From: Candidatus Altimarinota bacterium
Lineage (GTDB): Bacteria; Patescibacteriota; Gracilibacteria; BD1-5; UBA2023
Length of the DNA stretch: 64,000 nucleotides
Reading direction: 5' to 3'
NCBI GenBank assembly: GCA_024709505.1
Contig: JANJWP010000014.1
Span: forward strand, 115,047-179,046
Positions 10,196 through 20,752 of this stretch are shown here, piece after piece. Made by a program: the position numbers and the translations under genes. The notes below the pieces were generated by a model that had not been told where the DNA came from, did not search any database, and was given only the letters and a program-made list of their open reading frames with translations. Positions within the stretch are counted from its first letter, which is position 1, and every line of letters starts with the position of its first letter.

Positions 10196-13057
10196 ATGTT
10201 ATTCAAGCGATTCAATATTTCTGCCTTTACGCTGGTGGAACTCATTGTTGTAATTGCAATTCTCGCGGTTCTCTCTGTCATGGGTTTCCTCGCCTTTTCT
10301 GGTTATTCTGATTCTGCAAGGGATGTGGCGAACCGTGCCAATGTTCGAAGCGTATATTCGGCCATATCTTCCGAAAGCGCACTTTCCGGAGAATCTCCTA
10401 GGAAATACATCGTTTTTCAAACGTGAGCAACCTTGTCGGGAGCAACTTTTTCTTGAGTCATTTTTGTTCCTGGTTCATATTCCGATCCGACCGCCAATTA
10501 TACCGCTGGGATTCCCGATTGGTCTCTGCTCCGCCTAGATCCATTAAAATTCCGAATCGCAAAATCCGATGCTTTTTCTATCGTTCAAACCGCCTTCGCC
10601 AATTTCGACCCGCTCGTCGGTGCTATTGAGGTTCCGGAAATACTGCCTTCTGGAAAAAGCCGTACTCGAAGCTTCTTCCAAGTTGCGGGAATTTCTTCAG
10701 CCGGAAGGGTGTATGTTGAAGGGAATTTTCCAACGTCGGTATCCGGTTCCATTTCTGGGCTGATTAAAAATCCCACAAATCCCACGGAAGCTTTAATTGA
10801 CAGTATTGTCACGGATGCTCCGATTTATGCCTCCTGCTCCGGTGCGACATGGTCCGGAACGCTTGCGATATATGATGTGCCTGATCTTGGACATGATGCA
10901 TCCGCTTCAATTTTTCATACGGGCTCGATTACGAACGGTACTTTGATTCATCGGGCGACGGCGTCTTGCGACAATGGAAATCTTTCGTATTCTTCCGAAT
11001 CAGTTTCCGGGGATTGTGACAATGGATACGCATGGAATTCTACGCTTTTCTCATGTCAAATGGCCTATGAGGAAATCGACGCGAGTTTTGGTTTTCACGC
11101 TTGCGGTATTCTTTCATCTTGAGTGGTCAAATGCTGGGGATACAACGCCAGCGGTCAACTTGGCAACAACTCTGTGGTTGATAGTGCTTCTCCCGTTAAC
11201 GTTTCTGGGCTAACTTCTGGAATATCAAACATTACGACGGGACATTCCCATACCTGCGCCCTCACCACTTCCGGCGGGGTCAAGTGCTGGGGATACAATG
11301 TAAGCGGCCAACTCGGAAACAATTCCACCACGAATAGCAGCGTTCCCGTAGACGTCGTCGGACTTTCTTCGGGCGTGGAGCGAATAAGCGTCGGATACAA
11401 TAGCGCCTGCGCCCTCACCACTTCCGGCGGGGTCAAGTGCTGGGGATACAACGCTTACGGTGGTCTCGGAAACAATTCCACCACGAATAGCAGCGTTCCC
11501 GTAGACGTCGTCGGACTTTCTTCGGGCGTGGAGCGAATAAGCGTCGGAACCCATGACGCCTGCGCCCTCACCACTTCCGGCGGGGTCAAGTGTTGGGGTT
11601 TTAATCATGTTGGCCAACTCGGAAACAATTCCACCACGAATAGCAGCGTTCCCGTAGACGTCGTCGGACTTTCTTCGGGCGTGGAACAAATTTTCGCAGG
11701 AAACGCCACAACCTGCGCAGTCCTTTCTTCCGGAGTAGTGAAATGCTGGGGATGGAATGCATATGGACAATTCGGTAACGGTACAGTTGGAAATTCTTCT
11801 GTCCCCGTTGTCATTTCGAGTCTTTCGAGGGTTACCCGGATTTCCATTTGAGCCTACAATGTCTGCGCCATCGTTTCTTGATCTCCAAAGTGCTGGGGGT
11901 CGAACGGATTCGGCCAACTCGGAATCGGCATTACTACAAATTCCTCCGTTCCGGTGGACGTCGTCGGACTTTCTTCGGGCGTAGCGCAGGTGGGTGCTTG
12001 AGTGTACGCATCCTGTGCCGTTACTTCCGCTGGAGAAGGAAAATGTTGGGGGTTTAATGGAAATGATCGTCTCGGAAATAATACAAACCATCAAATCGCT
12101 GCCGGAAGCGCCATTCCTGGAAATGTTTCCAGCCTTTCTTCGAGTGTCGAATGACTCAGCATGGGATATTCCAACGCCTGCGCCCTCACCACTTCCGGCG
12201 GGGTCAAGTGCTGGGGATACAACGCTTACGGTGGTCTCGGAAACGGTTCCACCACGAATAGCAGCGTTCCCGTAGACGTCGTCGGACTTTCTTCGGGAAT
12301 AACTAAGATATCCGCGGGCGTGCATAGCGCCTGCGCCCTCACCACTTCCGGCGGGGTCAAGTGCTGGGGATACAACGCTTACGGTAGTCTCGGAAACGGT
12401 TCCACCGCCGACAGCAGCGTTCCCGTAGACGTCGTCGGACTTTCTTCGGGGGTCTCGAGCATAAGTACTGGGTATTATCACGCCTGCGCCCTCACCACTT
12501 CCGGCGGGGTCAAGTGTTGGGGAAGAAATCAACAAGGCCAGCTCGGAAACGGTTCCACCGCCGACAGCAGCGTTCCCGTAGACGTCGTCGGACTTTCTTC
12601 GGGGGTCTCGAGCGTGAGCGTTGGAACTTACCACGCGTGCGCTGTCCTCTCAACCGGGGCCTTGAAGTGCTGGGGATACAACGCTTACGGCGGACTTGGT
12701 GATGGAACGGCCGTTGCTCGTCGCACTTCTCCCGTAGACGTCGTCGGACTTTCTTCGGGGGTCTCGAGCGTGAGCGCCGGATATTACCAATCCTGTGCCG
12801 TTCTTTCGACAGGAGCCGTAAAATGCTGGGGATATAATCTCTACGGCCAGCTCGGAAACGGTTCCACCACGAATAGCAGCATTCCCGTAGACGTCGTCGG
12901 ACTTTCTTCGGGGGTCTCGAGCATAAGTACTGGGTATTATCACGCCTGCGCCCTCACCACTTCCGGCGGGGTCAAGTGTTGGGGATTGAATGCTTACGGC
13001 GGACTAGGAAATGGAATACAAAATATTCATTCGACCCCTAAAGACGTGAATCCGTAG
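10196..13057 (+). CDS. type IV pilin-like N-terminus fused to 13 RCC1-type repeats (surface protein)
   Basis: Fragments 10196..10426, 10709..11122, 11123..11851 and 12161..13057 share one frame, interrupted only by TGA. N-term [27 protein letters not shown]; 13 repeats of the type VKCWGYNxxGQLGNxS. Confidence 0.88.
11105..13050 (+). repeat. tandem RCC1-type repeats, partly near-identical at DNA level
   Basis: Recurring blocks tgcgccctcaccacttccggcggggtcaagtg and agcgttcccgtagacgtcgtcggactttcttcggg. Confidence 0.9.
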
Positions 13058-14057
13058 GGTAATTGCGCTTCTGTTGTCGATCGGAGGGATTTTCTGCTTC
13101 GATTTCCTGAATGATTGATTGGATGAAACTCTTTTTTCATGTGTTCTCAGATATTTTCAGGAAGGCTTTCGTTATGCTTTCCGAGGGGATCGCGAGAATT
13201 TCCGCGCATATCTGTGCATCCAGTTCGGAGAAATTCGGCGAGTTGAACGCGCGGGTCGCAGTCGCGTATTTCCGAAACGATTCCTCGGAATCGAAAAATG
13301 GTCGGACGAACGCAAGGAAATCTTCGATTTTCTCGATGTGGGCGCCGTTTTTCTCCTTGTAGAAATCCCAAAGGAACGGCCTGCCCGAAAGCATCGCCTT
13401 CACGGCGCTGTTTTCCCCCCGAACCACGTTTCCGGAAAATTCCCGCAAAAGCCTTTCGTATTCGTCGAAGCGGACGTATTCGACGTCCTTTCCGAAAACG
13501 CCGAACGGAATGGGGGAGAATCTTTGGATGGCATCAATCTTCCCAAGCGTTTCCGGATAGCAAAAAACGCTTACGAATGATTTTTTGGGCGAATTTCGCA
13601 CGGGTTCCGCTTCCGATTCGGATACGATAATCCCGGCTCATCATTCGACGGGCGAAGGAACCAAATGTACCACTTCGCTCCGTTCCGCCCGATAGCGGGT
13701 CGCGTTCATCGATGACACTCCGGCATCGAACCGCAGGTACGAAATCCGCAGGAGTTTTTCAATATGCCCTTCGGTTTCCGGTGGGATGAAATCAAAAAAC
13801 GAAATCACGGCGGACGAAGGTTGGAAATTCCGGTATTCCCCAAGATTTCGGTATTCCATTTTCGGGTGGGGCATTCCAAGCGTCAACCGATCGAAAACTC
13901 CCCGGTCGTCACAAAAAAACCGCACGCGCCATTCCGGTCGCAAAAACAGGAGCGATTCCCCCAAATCGAGCGCGAATCCGACGTCGCCGAAATTGTCGAT
14001 GGCCCTAACGAGGAAATCGACGGTTCGGGAATGGACGTTCGAAAAGTTTTCGGGCAT
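13038..14057 (-). CDS. earP: EF-P arginine rhamnosyltransferase EarP
   Basis: Frames of 13641..14057 and 13137..13601 joined via TGA; RAIDNFGDVGFALDLGESLL N-term, GENSAVKAMLSGRPFLWDFYKE C-term; TAG at 13038. Confidence 0.8.
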
Positions 14058-14137
14058 TTACTTTTGGGTAAAGGCGAGTATATCTTGAAGGAGTCGCTTT
14101 TCCAAGTTTGGAACGTTCGCCATTCTCTTTTCCTTTC

Positions 14138-15082
14138 ATGACGAAACCGCTTCCTCCTGCCCTTCTCGACCGGTTTTCTTCTTTTTTGTCCGAGCCGGAT
14201 TTCCGTTTGGCGCTTTCGGGATTCTCCGCCGAACGACCGGCTTCTTTTCGGGTGAACGGACTGAAATCCAACGTTTTCGAGGTTGAGTCGGCCTTATCCG
14301 CGAAAGGCATCCGTTTCGAACGGTTCGATCCCATTCCGGGGGCTTACGTCGTTCCAAAAGAGGATGAATACGCGCTGAAGGGGAGTGACGCCTACTATTC
14401 GGGAAAAATCTACGTCCAAGGACTTTCGAGTCTCATCCCCGCACGGTTTCTCGAACTGCGCCAAGGTGCTCGAGTTCTTGACGTGTGCGCGGCTCCAGGC
14501 TCAAAAACGACCCAAATTGCCGACATGCTTTCCGGCGGCGGGGAAATCGTCGCCCTCGAAAAACACCAGATACGCTTCGATAAACTCGCCTACAACTGCC
14601 GGCTTCAGGGGGCGCAGTCCGTCAAGCCCGTAAAAATCGACGCCATCCCCTATCTCGAACGCTTTTCCGGCGACGGGTTCGACGCAATATTGCTCGACGT
14701 TCCATGCTCCGCCGAGGGGAGAATTCGGATTTCCGACGAAAAAACCTTCGGCTTTTGGACGGCGAAAAACATCGAAGAAAAAGCGGAACTCCAAAAAACC
14801 CTGCTCTCCGCCGCTTTTTCCGCCTTACGTCCGGGCGGAACGCTCGTTTATTCAACTTGCACCCTCGCTCCGGAGGAAAACGAGGGCGTCGTGACGGATT
14901 TTTTGGAAGGCCATCCTTCCGCAAGCCTTGAATCGTGCGTTTTCGACGTTTTGGAATCCCGTCCAGGCATCGCGTCTTTCGGGGGGCGGGCGTTCCATCC
15001 GGAGATTTCGAAAACCCTCCGAATCCTTCCTTCGGAGCGTTTCGAAGGGTTTTTCGTCGCCAAGATTCGGAAGGGCAGGTAA
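14138..15082 (+). CDS. RsmB/RsmF (NOL1/NOP2/Sun) family rRNA/tRNA m5C methyltransferase
   Basis: VLDVCAAPGSKTTQIADM, LLDVPCSAEGRI, LVYSTCTLAPEENEGVV. Confidence 0.9.
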   Translation: MTKPLPPALLDRFSSFLSEPDFRLALSGFSAERPASFRVNGLKSNVFEVESALSAKGIRFERFDPIPGAYVVPKEDEYALKGSDAYYSGKIYVQGLSSLIPARFLELRQGARVLDVCAAPGSKTTQIADMLSGGGEIVALEKHQIRFDKLAYNCRLQGAQSVKPVKIDAIPYLERFSGDGFDAILLDVPCSAEGRIRISDEKTFGFWTAKNIEEKAELQKTLLSAAFSALRPGGTLVYSTCTLAPEENEGVVTDFLEGHPSASLESCVFDVLESRPGIASFGGRAFHPEISKTLRILPSERFEGFFVAKIRKGR

Positions 15083-15191
15083 ATGCCTTCGTTTTACGGA
15101 AATCCGATTTGCATCCGCTGCCGGTTTCCATATACTGCCCCCGTTTTCTCGTAAACGCACGTTTTTACGTCTCCTTTCTCATTTCGTTGTT

Positions 15192-15422
15192 ATGACGTTC
15201 TCTCCTCCGAAAAAGGCTTCCAAAGTCCAAACCGGCAAACGCCACGGAAAGTGGCAGCTTCTCAAGGCGAAAAAGCTTAAGGATCTCGTTTCCCTCCAAT
15301 ACGACGAACAGGGCAACGCCGTTGGTCTGTCGCACTTCGCCTCCGACGTTACCGGCACCTACAAGGGTCGCAAGGTTTACAACGTGGCCAAGGCTTCCAA
15401 GGTTACCACGGTTCGGGCCTAA
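15192..15422 (+). CDS. rpmF: possible divergent bL32 lacking zinc-ribbon cysteines
   Basis: Basic 76-aa protein; KKASKVQTGKRHGKWQL and GTYKGRKVYNV resemble bL32 ends; located just before nusB-rnc. Confidence 0.45.
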   Translation: MTFSPPKKASKVQTGKRHGKWQLLKAKKLKDLVSLQYDEQGNAVGLSHFASDVTGTYKGRKVYNVAKASKVTTVRA

Positions 15423-15428
15423 TCCCCG

Positions 15429-15458
15429 AAGGGGCCGGCTCCTGCCGGCCCCTTTTTT
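15429..15458 (+). terminator. Rho-independent terminator
   Basis: AAGGGGCCGGC-TCCT-GCCGGCCCCTTTTTT. Confidence 0.8.
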
Positions 15459-15512
15459 CGACCGGACAGCCTCGGGCTTTGGTCGTGAAAGTTCTTTTCC
15501 TTTTCCGATTCC

Positions 15513-15986
15513 ATGAAAAAAGCGAGCCGCCACGAAACGCGAGAATGCCTGTTGCAGGCCCTCTACGCGCGAAGCGTCCTAAGGGACCGCTTCGAGTTGG
15601 CCTCCTTTTTGGAATCGTATTTCGACGAACGCTTTTCGCACCTTTCGAACGACGCGTATTTTTCGGAATCGTTTTCCGGAATCGTCGGCCGTGAAGCCGA
15701 ACTTTGCGCCGTAGTTCGGAAATACGCCCCAAAATTCGACATCCCGATGATGCCGGTCGTAAACCTGCTCCCCATATTTATCGCCGCCTACGAGATGCTT
15801 TATCTCGAGTGCGACGCGGTTCCCGAGAAGGTTTCCATCGACGAAGCCATAGAGTTGACGAAAAAGTTTTCCGATGAACAGTCCAAAACGCTCGTCAACG
15901 GCGTTTTGAATTCCCTAAAAAACGACCGGACCTCCCTGAAAACCGAATTGTCGGACGGAAAAAATCCGGCATACGGAATCTTCTAA
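15513..15986 (+). CDS. nusB: transcription antitermination protein NusB
   Basis: RHETRECLLQALYA, EKVSIDEAIELTKKFSDEQSKTLVNGVLNSL. Confidence 0.85.
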   Translation: MKKASRHETRECLLQALYARSVLRDRFELASFLESYFDERFSHLSNDAYFSESFSGIVGREAELCAVVRKYAPKFDIPMMPVVNLLPIFIAAYEMLYLECDAVPEKVSIDEAIELTKKFSDEQSKTLVNGVLNSLKNDRTSLKTELSDGKNPAYGIF

Positions 15987-16004
15987 TCATTCATCCGGCC
16001 CGAC

Positions 16005-16748
16005 ATGGCCAAAAAAGTTTTTCGGTTCGACCGCGTCGAATTCGAAACGAAAATATCTGATTCCCTTAAAGCTCTCCGGATTTCGGCGAAGGCTTCGGAC
16101 TTCATTCCCGCGTTCATCCACCGCTCGGTGTTGAACGAGTATGATTTTCCTGAGTCGAACGAACGTCTCGAATTTTTGGGCGACGCGGTTCTCGAACTCG
16201 TGGCGACGGAGTTTTTATACGCGAAATATCCCGAAAAAACCGAAGGTGAAATGACGGATATCCGTTCGGCGCTCGTGCGTGGCAAAAACCTCGCGAAAGC
16301 TTCCGAACGCCTCGGTTTTGGGGATTTGGTACTTCTTTCGAGGGGCGAAACGCTTGCCGGATGAGACAAGAACCCCTATATATTGGCCAATACGTTCGAA
16401 GCGTTCCTATGAGCCCTCTACCTTGCTTCCGGTTTTGTCGCGGCACGCGATTTCGTCGCGGAACACGTGCTTTCACAGGTGGAAGAAATTCTCGAAGCGG
16501 AATTGCACGTCGATCCAAAATCCCGCCTTCAGGAACTCGCCCAAGCCCGTTTTGGAAACCCGCCGGAATACGAACTCGTTTTGGAATCGGGCGCCGATCA
16601 CGAAAAAATCTACGAAATCGCGGTTAAAGTCGGGGGTAAAATCGTTGGCAAAGGTGTTGGAACTTCCAAGAAAAAAGCCCAAGCCGTCGCGGCGGAAAAC
16701 GCTCTCTCGAAAGAGTCAGAATGGAATTCGGAATTCCCTTTGACTTAA
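16005..16748 (+). CDS. rnc: ribonuclease III
   Basis: With TGA=Gly at 16362 and 16413: SRGETLAGGDKNPYILANTFEAFLGALYLASG; NERLEFLGDAVLELV and C-terminal dsRBD. Confidence 0.95.
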
Positions 16749-16829
16749 GGAGTCGTTTCCATACAATTCTCCCGCTACTTAATCCACTGGGGCGGCTTCC
16801 TCGCCTTTGGAAATTCATTTTTCCCGCAT

Positions 16830-17072
16830 ATGATCGGTAAATTTAAAAAGCGCAAGCGCCTTCGTTGCCACGGCTTTCTCGCCCGCTCCGAATCCAAGGG
16901 CGGACAGAAGGTGTTGAACGCCCGTCGCCGCAAGGGTCGCTGGGTTCTTGCCGTAAGCTACCCGAACCGCTTCAAGGAAACGAAAGGAAAATCCAAACTC
17001 CACATCGTTGCCGGAGGTACTGCGCGCGTTGTCCAATATCCGGGCTCGAGCGAACGTTTCCGCGCCCGCTAG
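16830..17072 (+). CDS. rpmH: 50S ribosomal protein bL34
   Basis: KKRKRLRCHGFLARSESKGGQKVLNARRRKGRWVLAV; precedes rnpA-yidC. Confidence 0.88.
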   Translation: MIGKFKKRKRLRCHGFLARSESKGGQKVLNARRRKGRWVLAVSYPNRFKETKGKSKLHIVAGGTARVVQYPGSSERFRAR

Positions 17073-17089
17073 TTCTTTTTTCAAGGCCC

Positions 17090-17473
17090 ATGATCAGCAA
17101 GGATCGGAGGCTCGTCGAACGCGAAATCCGAAAGGTTTTAAAACATAAAAAACCTTTCTTTTCGTATTCTCTCGTGGCGAACGTTTCCGAAAATCGCGTC
17201 GGTTTTCCAAGATTCGCCGCGATTTTTTCAGGAAAATCGGTAAGATGCGCCGTGAGCCGGAATTTTTTCCGCCGCCGAGCGTATGAATTGGCCCGTCCGT
17301 ACTTGAGGACGGCATCGTCCGCCGACGTGGTCCTCGTTCCGAAAAAGGGGCTTCCGCTCAACCATCGCGACGCATCTACCGTGAGAGCGTTCGAGGCGGA
17401 CGTTTCCCACCTGTACGCAAAAATATTTTCCACCGTCCCGCGGCGGACCAATCCTTCCGAAGCCAAAAGTTAA
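17090..17473 (+). CDS. rnpA: ribonuclease P protein component
   Basis: FSYSLVANVSENRVGFPRFAAIFSGKSVRCAVSRNFFRRRAYE; rpmH-rnpA-yidC synteny. Confidence 0.85.
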   Translation: MISKDRRLVEREIRKVLKHKKPFFSYSLVANVSENRVGFPRFAAIFSGKSVRCAVSRNFFRRRAYELARPYLRTASSADVVLVPKKGLPLNHRDASTVRAFEADVSHLYAKIFSTVPRRTNPSEAKS

Positions 17474-17482
17474 CCCTCTCCC

Positions 17483-18673
17483 ATGAAAGACCGACTCCTG
17501 AATTTTCTCCTCGCATTTTCCGTTTTTCTCCTCATTTTCAATTTCCTCCTTCCGAAACCGGAGAAACCCGCGGCTCAAACGGGCGTTTCACTATCGGTCG
17601 CGAGCCGGACGCTAACCGTTCCCAACGTTCCCGTAATTTCCGTATCGAACGCCACGGCCTCCGGAGTGTCGTTTGATACGTGTGCCGATCTGGAAATACT
17701 CAAGGATTACCGGAAAATCAATCTCGACGGCGAGTTTTCAGCGTTCTGTCGGACCGAAGTTTTGAATCCCGGAGAGAAAAAAGCCCTTGACGTCTCGGTT
17801 CTGGCCCCGATTTTTTCCAATCCCGGACAATACGCCTTCAAATTGAAATCCAGCGGGGGAGAAACCGTGGCCGACGCGGTTTTGGAGGAGCGCGGATTTT
17901 TCCGCAATCTCTTCTCCGAACTGTTTTACCGTCCGGTATTCAACCTGTTCGTATACCTGATCGAAATCCTTCCCGGACATTCCCTTTGACTCGCCATCAT
18001 CGCCATAACGGTGCTCATCCGCTTTGCGCTTCTCGTGCCGCAGCATCACGTTCTCGTCTCTTCGCGCAAGATGCAGGCGATTCAGCCGAAGGTAAAGGAA
18101 GTCCAAAAGAAATACGAGGGAGATCAGGCGAAAATCGGAATGGAACTCCTCGAACTCTACAAGCGGGAAGGGGTCAATCCTTTGGGATCCTGCCTCCCGC
18201 TCCTCATTCAAATGCCGATTCTCATCGTGCTGTATTGGGTAATCATCGGCATTGCCGATCCGACGAACCGGTTTTTCCTTTATGCTCCGTTGGCTTCTTT
18301 CGAGCCGTCGCTCGTGCAAACCCAATTTCTTGGAATGGAGCTTAATGCGATAGGCGGAATCCCCGGATTCCTTCTTGCTTTGGCGGTAATGGCCTTTACT
18401 TGGCTTCAAATCAAACTTTCTCTTTCGAGGACTCCCGAATCCCAGGCTCCACAGGTATTCGAAAAGAAGGAAGACGGAAGCCTCGTGGCCGAATCCCCGC
18501 TCGATCCCCGCGCAATGAACGCTTTCATGCTTTGGGGCATGCCGACGATAATTGGCGTATCAACCTATTTCTTTCCCGCGGGAGTCGGAGTATACTGGTT
18601 GATAGGAACGCTCTTCATGCTCGTTCAACAGGCGGTAGCCAACCATTTCGTAGATACGAAGAAGCGCTCATAA
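17483..18673 (+). CDS. yidC: membrane insertase YidC
   Basis: 17483..17989 and 18011..18673 in one frame via TGA at 17987 (PGHSLGLAIIAITVLIR); KMQAIQPKVKEVQKKYEGD, PLLIQMPILIVLYWVI. Confidence 0.93.
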
Positions 18674-18690
18674 CCGGTAACTTTTTTCCT

Positions 18691-19374
18691 ATGGCCATCC
18701 TTATCATCGAAGACGACGTTGAGATTTCCGGAAACGTCGCGGAATATTGCACCGAACACGGATACGAGGTTGAGACCGCCGATAACGGCACCGACGGACT
18801 CAAACTCGCCCTTTCGGGTCGTTTCTCCTGCATCGTCACCGATATCATGCTCCCGGGAATCGACGGCTTTTCGATTATCAAACAAATCCGCGAGGCGGGA
18901 TTGAGCGTACCCATCATCGCGCTTACCGCCAAGGGCGAAATCTCGGACAAGGTCGAAGGACTTGACGCTGGAGCCGACGACTACCTCGTCAAGCCGTTTT
19001 CCCTGCGCGAACTCGAAGCCCGTATCCGCGCGCTGGTCCGTCGGGGAAATTCCACCGCACAGGACCATGGCGACCGCGTGTATCAGGTTGGTCCGCTCGC
19101 GCTTTCCACGGCAACGAAAAGCGTGAGTCGCGAAGGGAAGGTCATTCCGCTTTCCAAAAAGCATTTTCAGCTTCTCGAATTGCTTATGAAGAACGCCGGT
19201 CGCGTCGTTTCGAAATCCGAAATCGAAGCCGCCCTTTGGGAAGATTCCTCCGACCTTACGAGCGACGTCGTCCGAACCCACATGCAGATGCTCCGTGCGA
19301 AAATGGACATTCCGTTTGAAAAAGGCCTTATCCGCAACGTTCGGGGCATGGGATACGTCATTAAGGAAGATTAA
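18691..19374 (+). CDS. OmpR-family response regulator
   Basis: MAILIIEDDVEISGNVAEY receiver and winged-helix output domain. Confidence 0.93.
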   Translation: MAILIIEDDVEISGNVAEYCTEHGYEVETADNGTDGLKLALSGRFSCIVTDIMLPGIDGFSIIKQIREAGLSVPIIALTAKGEISDKVEGLDAGADDYLVKPFSLRELEARIRALVRRGNSTAQDHGDRVYQVGPLALSTATKSVSREGKVIPLSKKHFQLLELLMKNAGRVVSKSEIEAALWEDSSDLTSDVVRTHMQMLRAKMDIPFEKGLIRNVRGMGYVIKED

Positions 19375-20738
19375 TGAACCGTCTCTTCGAGCCCTTAAAG
19401 ATCCGAACCCGTATCGCGGTCCTCTTCACCGTCGCGTGTTCCTTTCTTATTTCCCTTACGGCGCTCGGAACCTATTTCGCTTATGCGCAAGCTCTTCGGA
19501 TGGAAACCGAAGAGCTTCTTTTCACGCAGTTTCTGACGCTCGCTCCGGTTCTCGAAGACGCAATCCACACCCCTTACGGCGTACGTCTGGGAAATTCGGC
19601 GCTTTCGCACGTTCAGGCAGCGGCCTCCGTGGGCGTGCTGACGATTTTGCGCCATGCCGATGGAATCGATGTCGGGCTTCCTTCCCGGCTGAAGGACGAC
19701 GTCGCGAAAGGCCGGGTGGGATTTTTCTACGAAACCCTCGATGGGGAACCATATATTTTTTATGCCGGACATTCGGGGGAATTCGACGTCGCGGTAGGAG
19801 TGAAAGAAGATGCCTACCTTTTAAATAAGCTGGCCTTCCGCGCTAATATTTTAGCCTTCATCGTGGCGGCTTCGAGCCTGGTCGCGCTTTTCGTTTCCTA
19901 TCTCGTGACGGCGAAAATCCTCTCTCCCGTCGAACTCCTTGCGGAATTGGTAGAAAAAACCGATCCCGAAAAGCGTTCTGACACCAAGATTGCCGATGCT
20001 TTTCCGAACGATGAAATCGGATATCTTGCCAAGGCTTTCGATCGCTTTAACGAACGCATCCGCGATTCGATCATCCGCGAAAAGGAATTCGTATCCGATG
20101 CGGGGCACGAACTCCGAACCCCTCTCACGGTCATCCGCACTTCGGCCGAACTCGTTCTCGCCTCTTCCGGACTTTCCGAGAAGTCGGCGCAAAAACTGAA
20201 AAACATTCTCGCCGCCGCCGATAAAATGGAGCGCCTCACTTCTGGATTGCTCGAACTTCGTAAAGAATCGAGAACGTTTTCCGAACCCGAAGAGGTTCGG
20301 TTTCCCGAACTCCTCTACGACATCACCGATCCGCTCCTTCCTTTTTTGGAAGATCGGGGCATTGCGCTCGAAGTGGCTGATTTCCCCGGGTTTTCCGCTC
20401 GTTTGCCGGCTTTAGAACTCGAAAAAATCGTTACGAATCTCGTTCGGAATGCCGCCATCCATTCGGGCAGCAAGCGCATCGTCGTCTCGGCGATGGCGGG
20501 TGAAGTCCGCGTTCGGGATTTCGGCATTGGCATTCCCGACTCCGAAAAACCGAAGATTTTCGGACGCTTCTATCGAACTGACAAATCCCGTCCGCTCGAA
20601 GGTTTTTGACTCGGTCTTGCCATCGTGAAAAAGATTGCCGACCGCGAAAAATGGGAACTCTCCATCCGTGATCCCGAAGGGGGCGGCGCCGAATTCGTGA
20701 TTGGCCTTTTCCCGGCATCGAAAATCCCCAAGGCCTAG
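19374..20738 (+). CDS. sensor histidine kinase
   Basis: H-box SDAGHELRTPLTVIRTS; N-box LVRNAAIHS; in-frame TGA at 20607 gives G2 box LEGFGLGLAIVKKIADR; ends ...ASKIPKA at TAG 20736. Confidence 0.94.
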
Positions 20739-20752
20739 GCCTTGGGGATTTT
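20721..20752. terminator. bidirectional terminator: perfect palindrome carrying both convergent stop codons
   Basis: AAAATCCCCAAGGCC-TA-GGCCTTGGGGATTTT, 15-bp perfect stem. Confidence 0.85.

Noticed and set aside
11225-12634. 469-aa minus-strand ORF over the RCC1 array
   Set aside because: Shadow of a repetitive plus-strand gene; repeats [16 protein letters not shown] mirror the RCC1 units and match no known family.
11105-13050. CRISPR array
   Set aside because: Repeats are in-frame coding units of RCC1 type with no spacer/repeat architecture; no cas genes seen.
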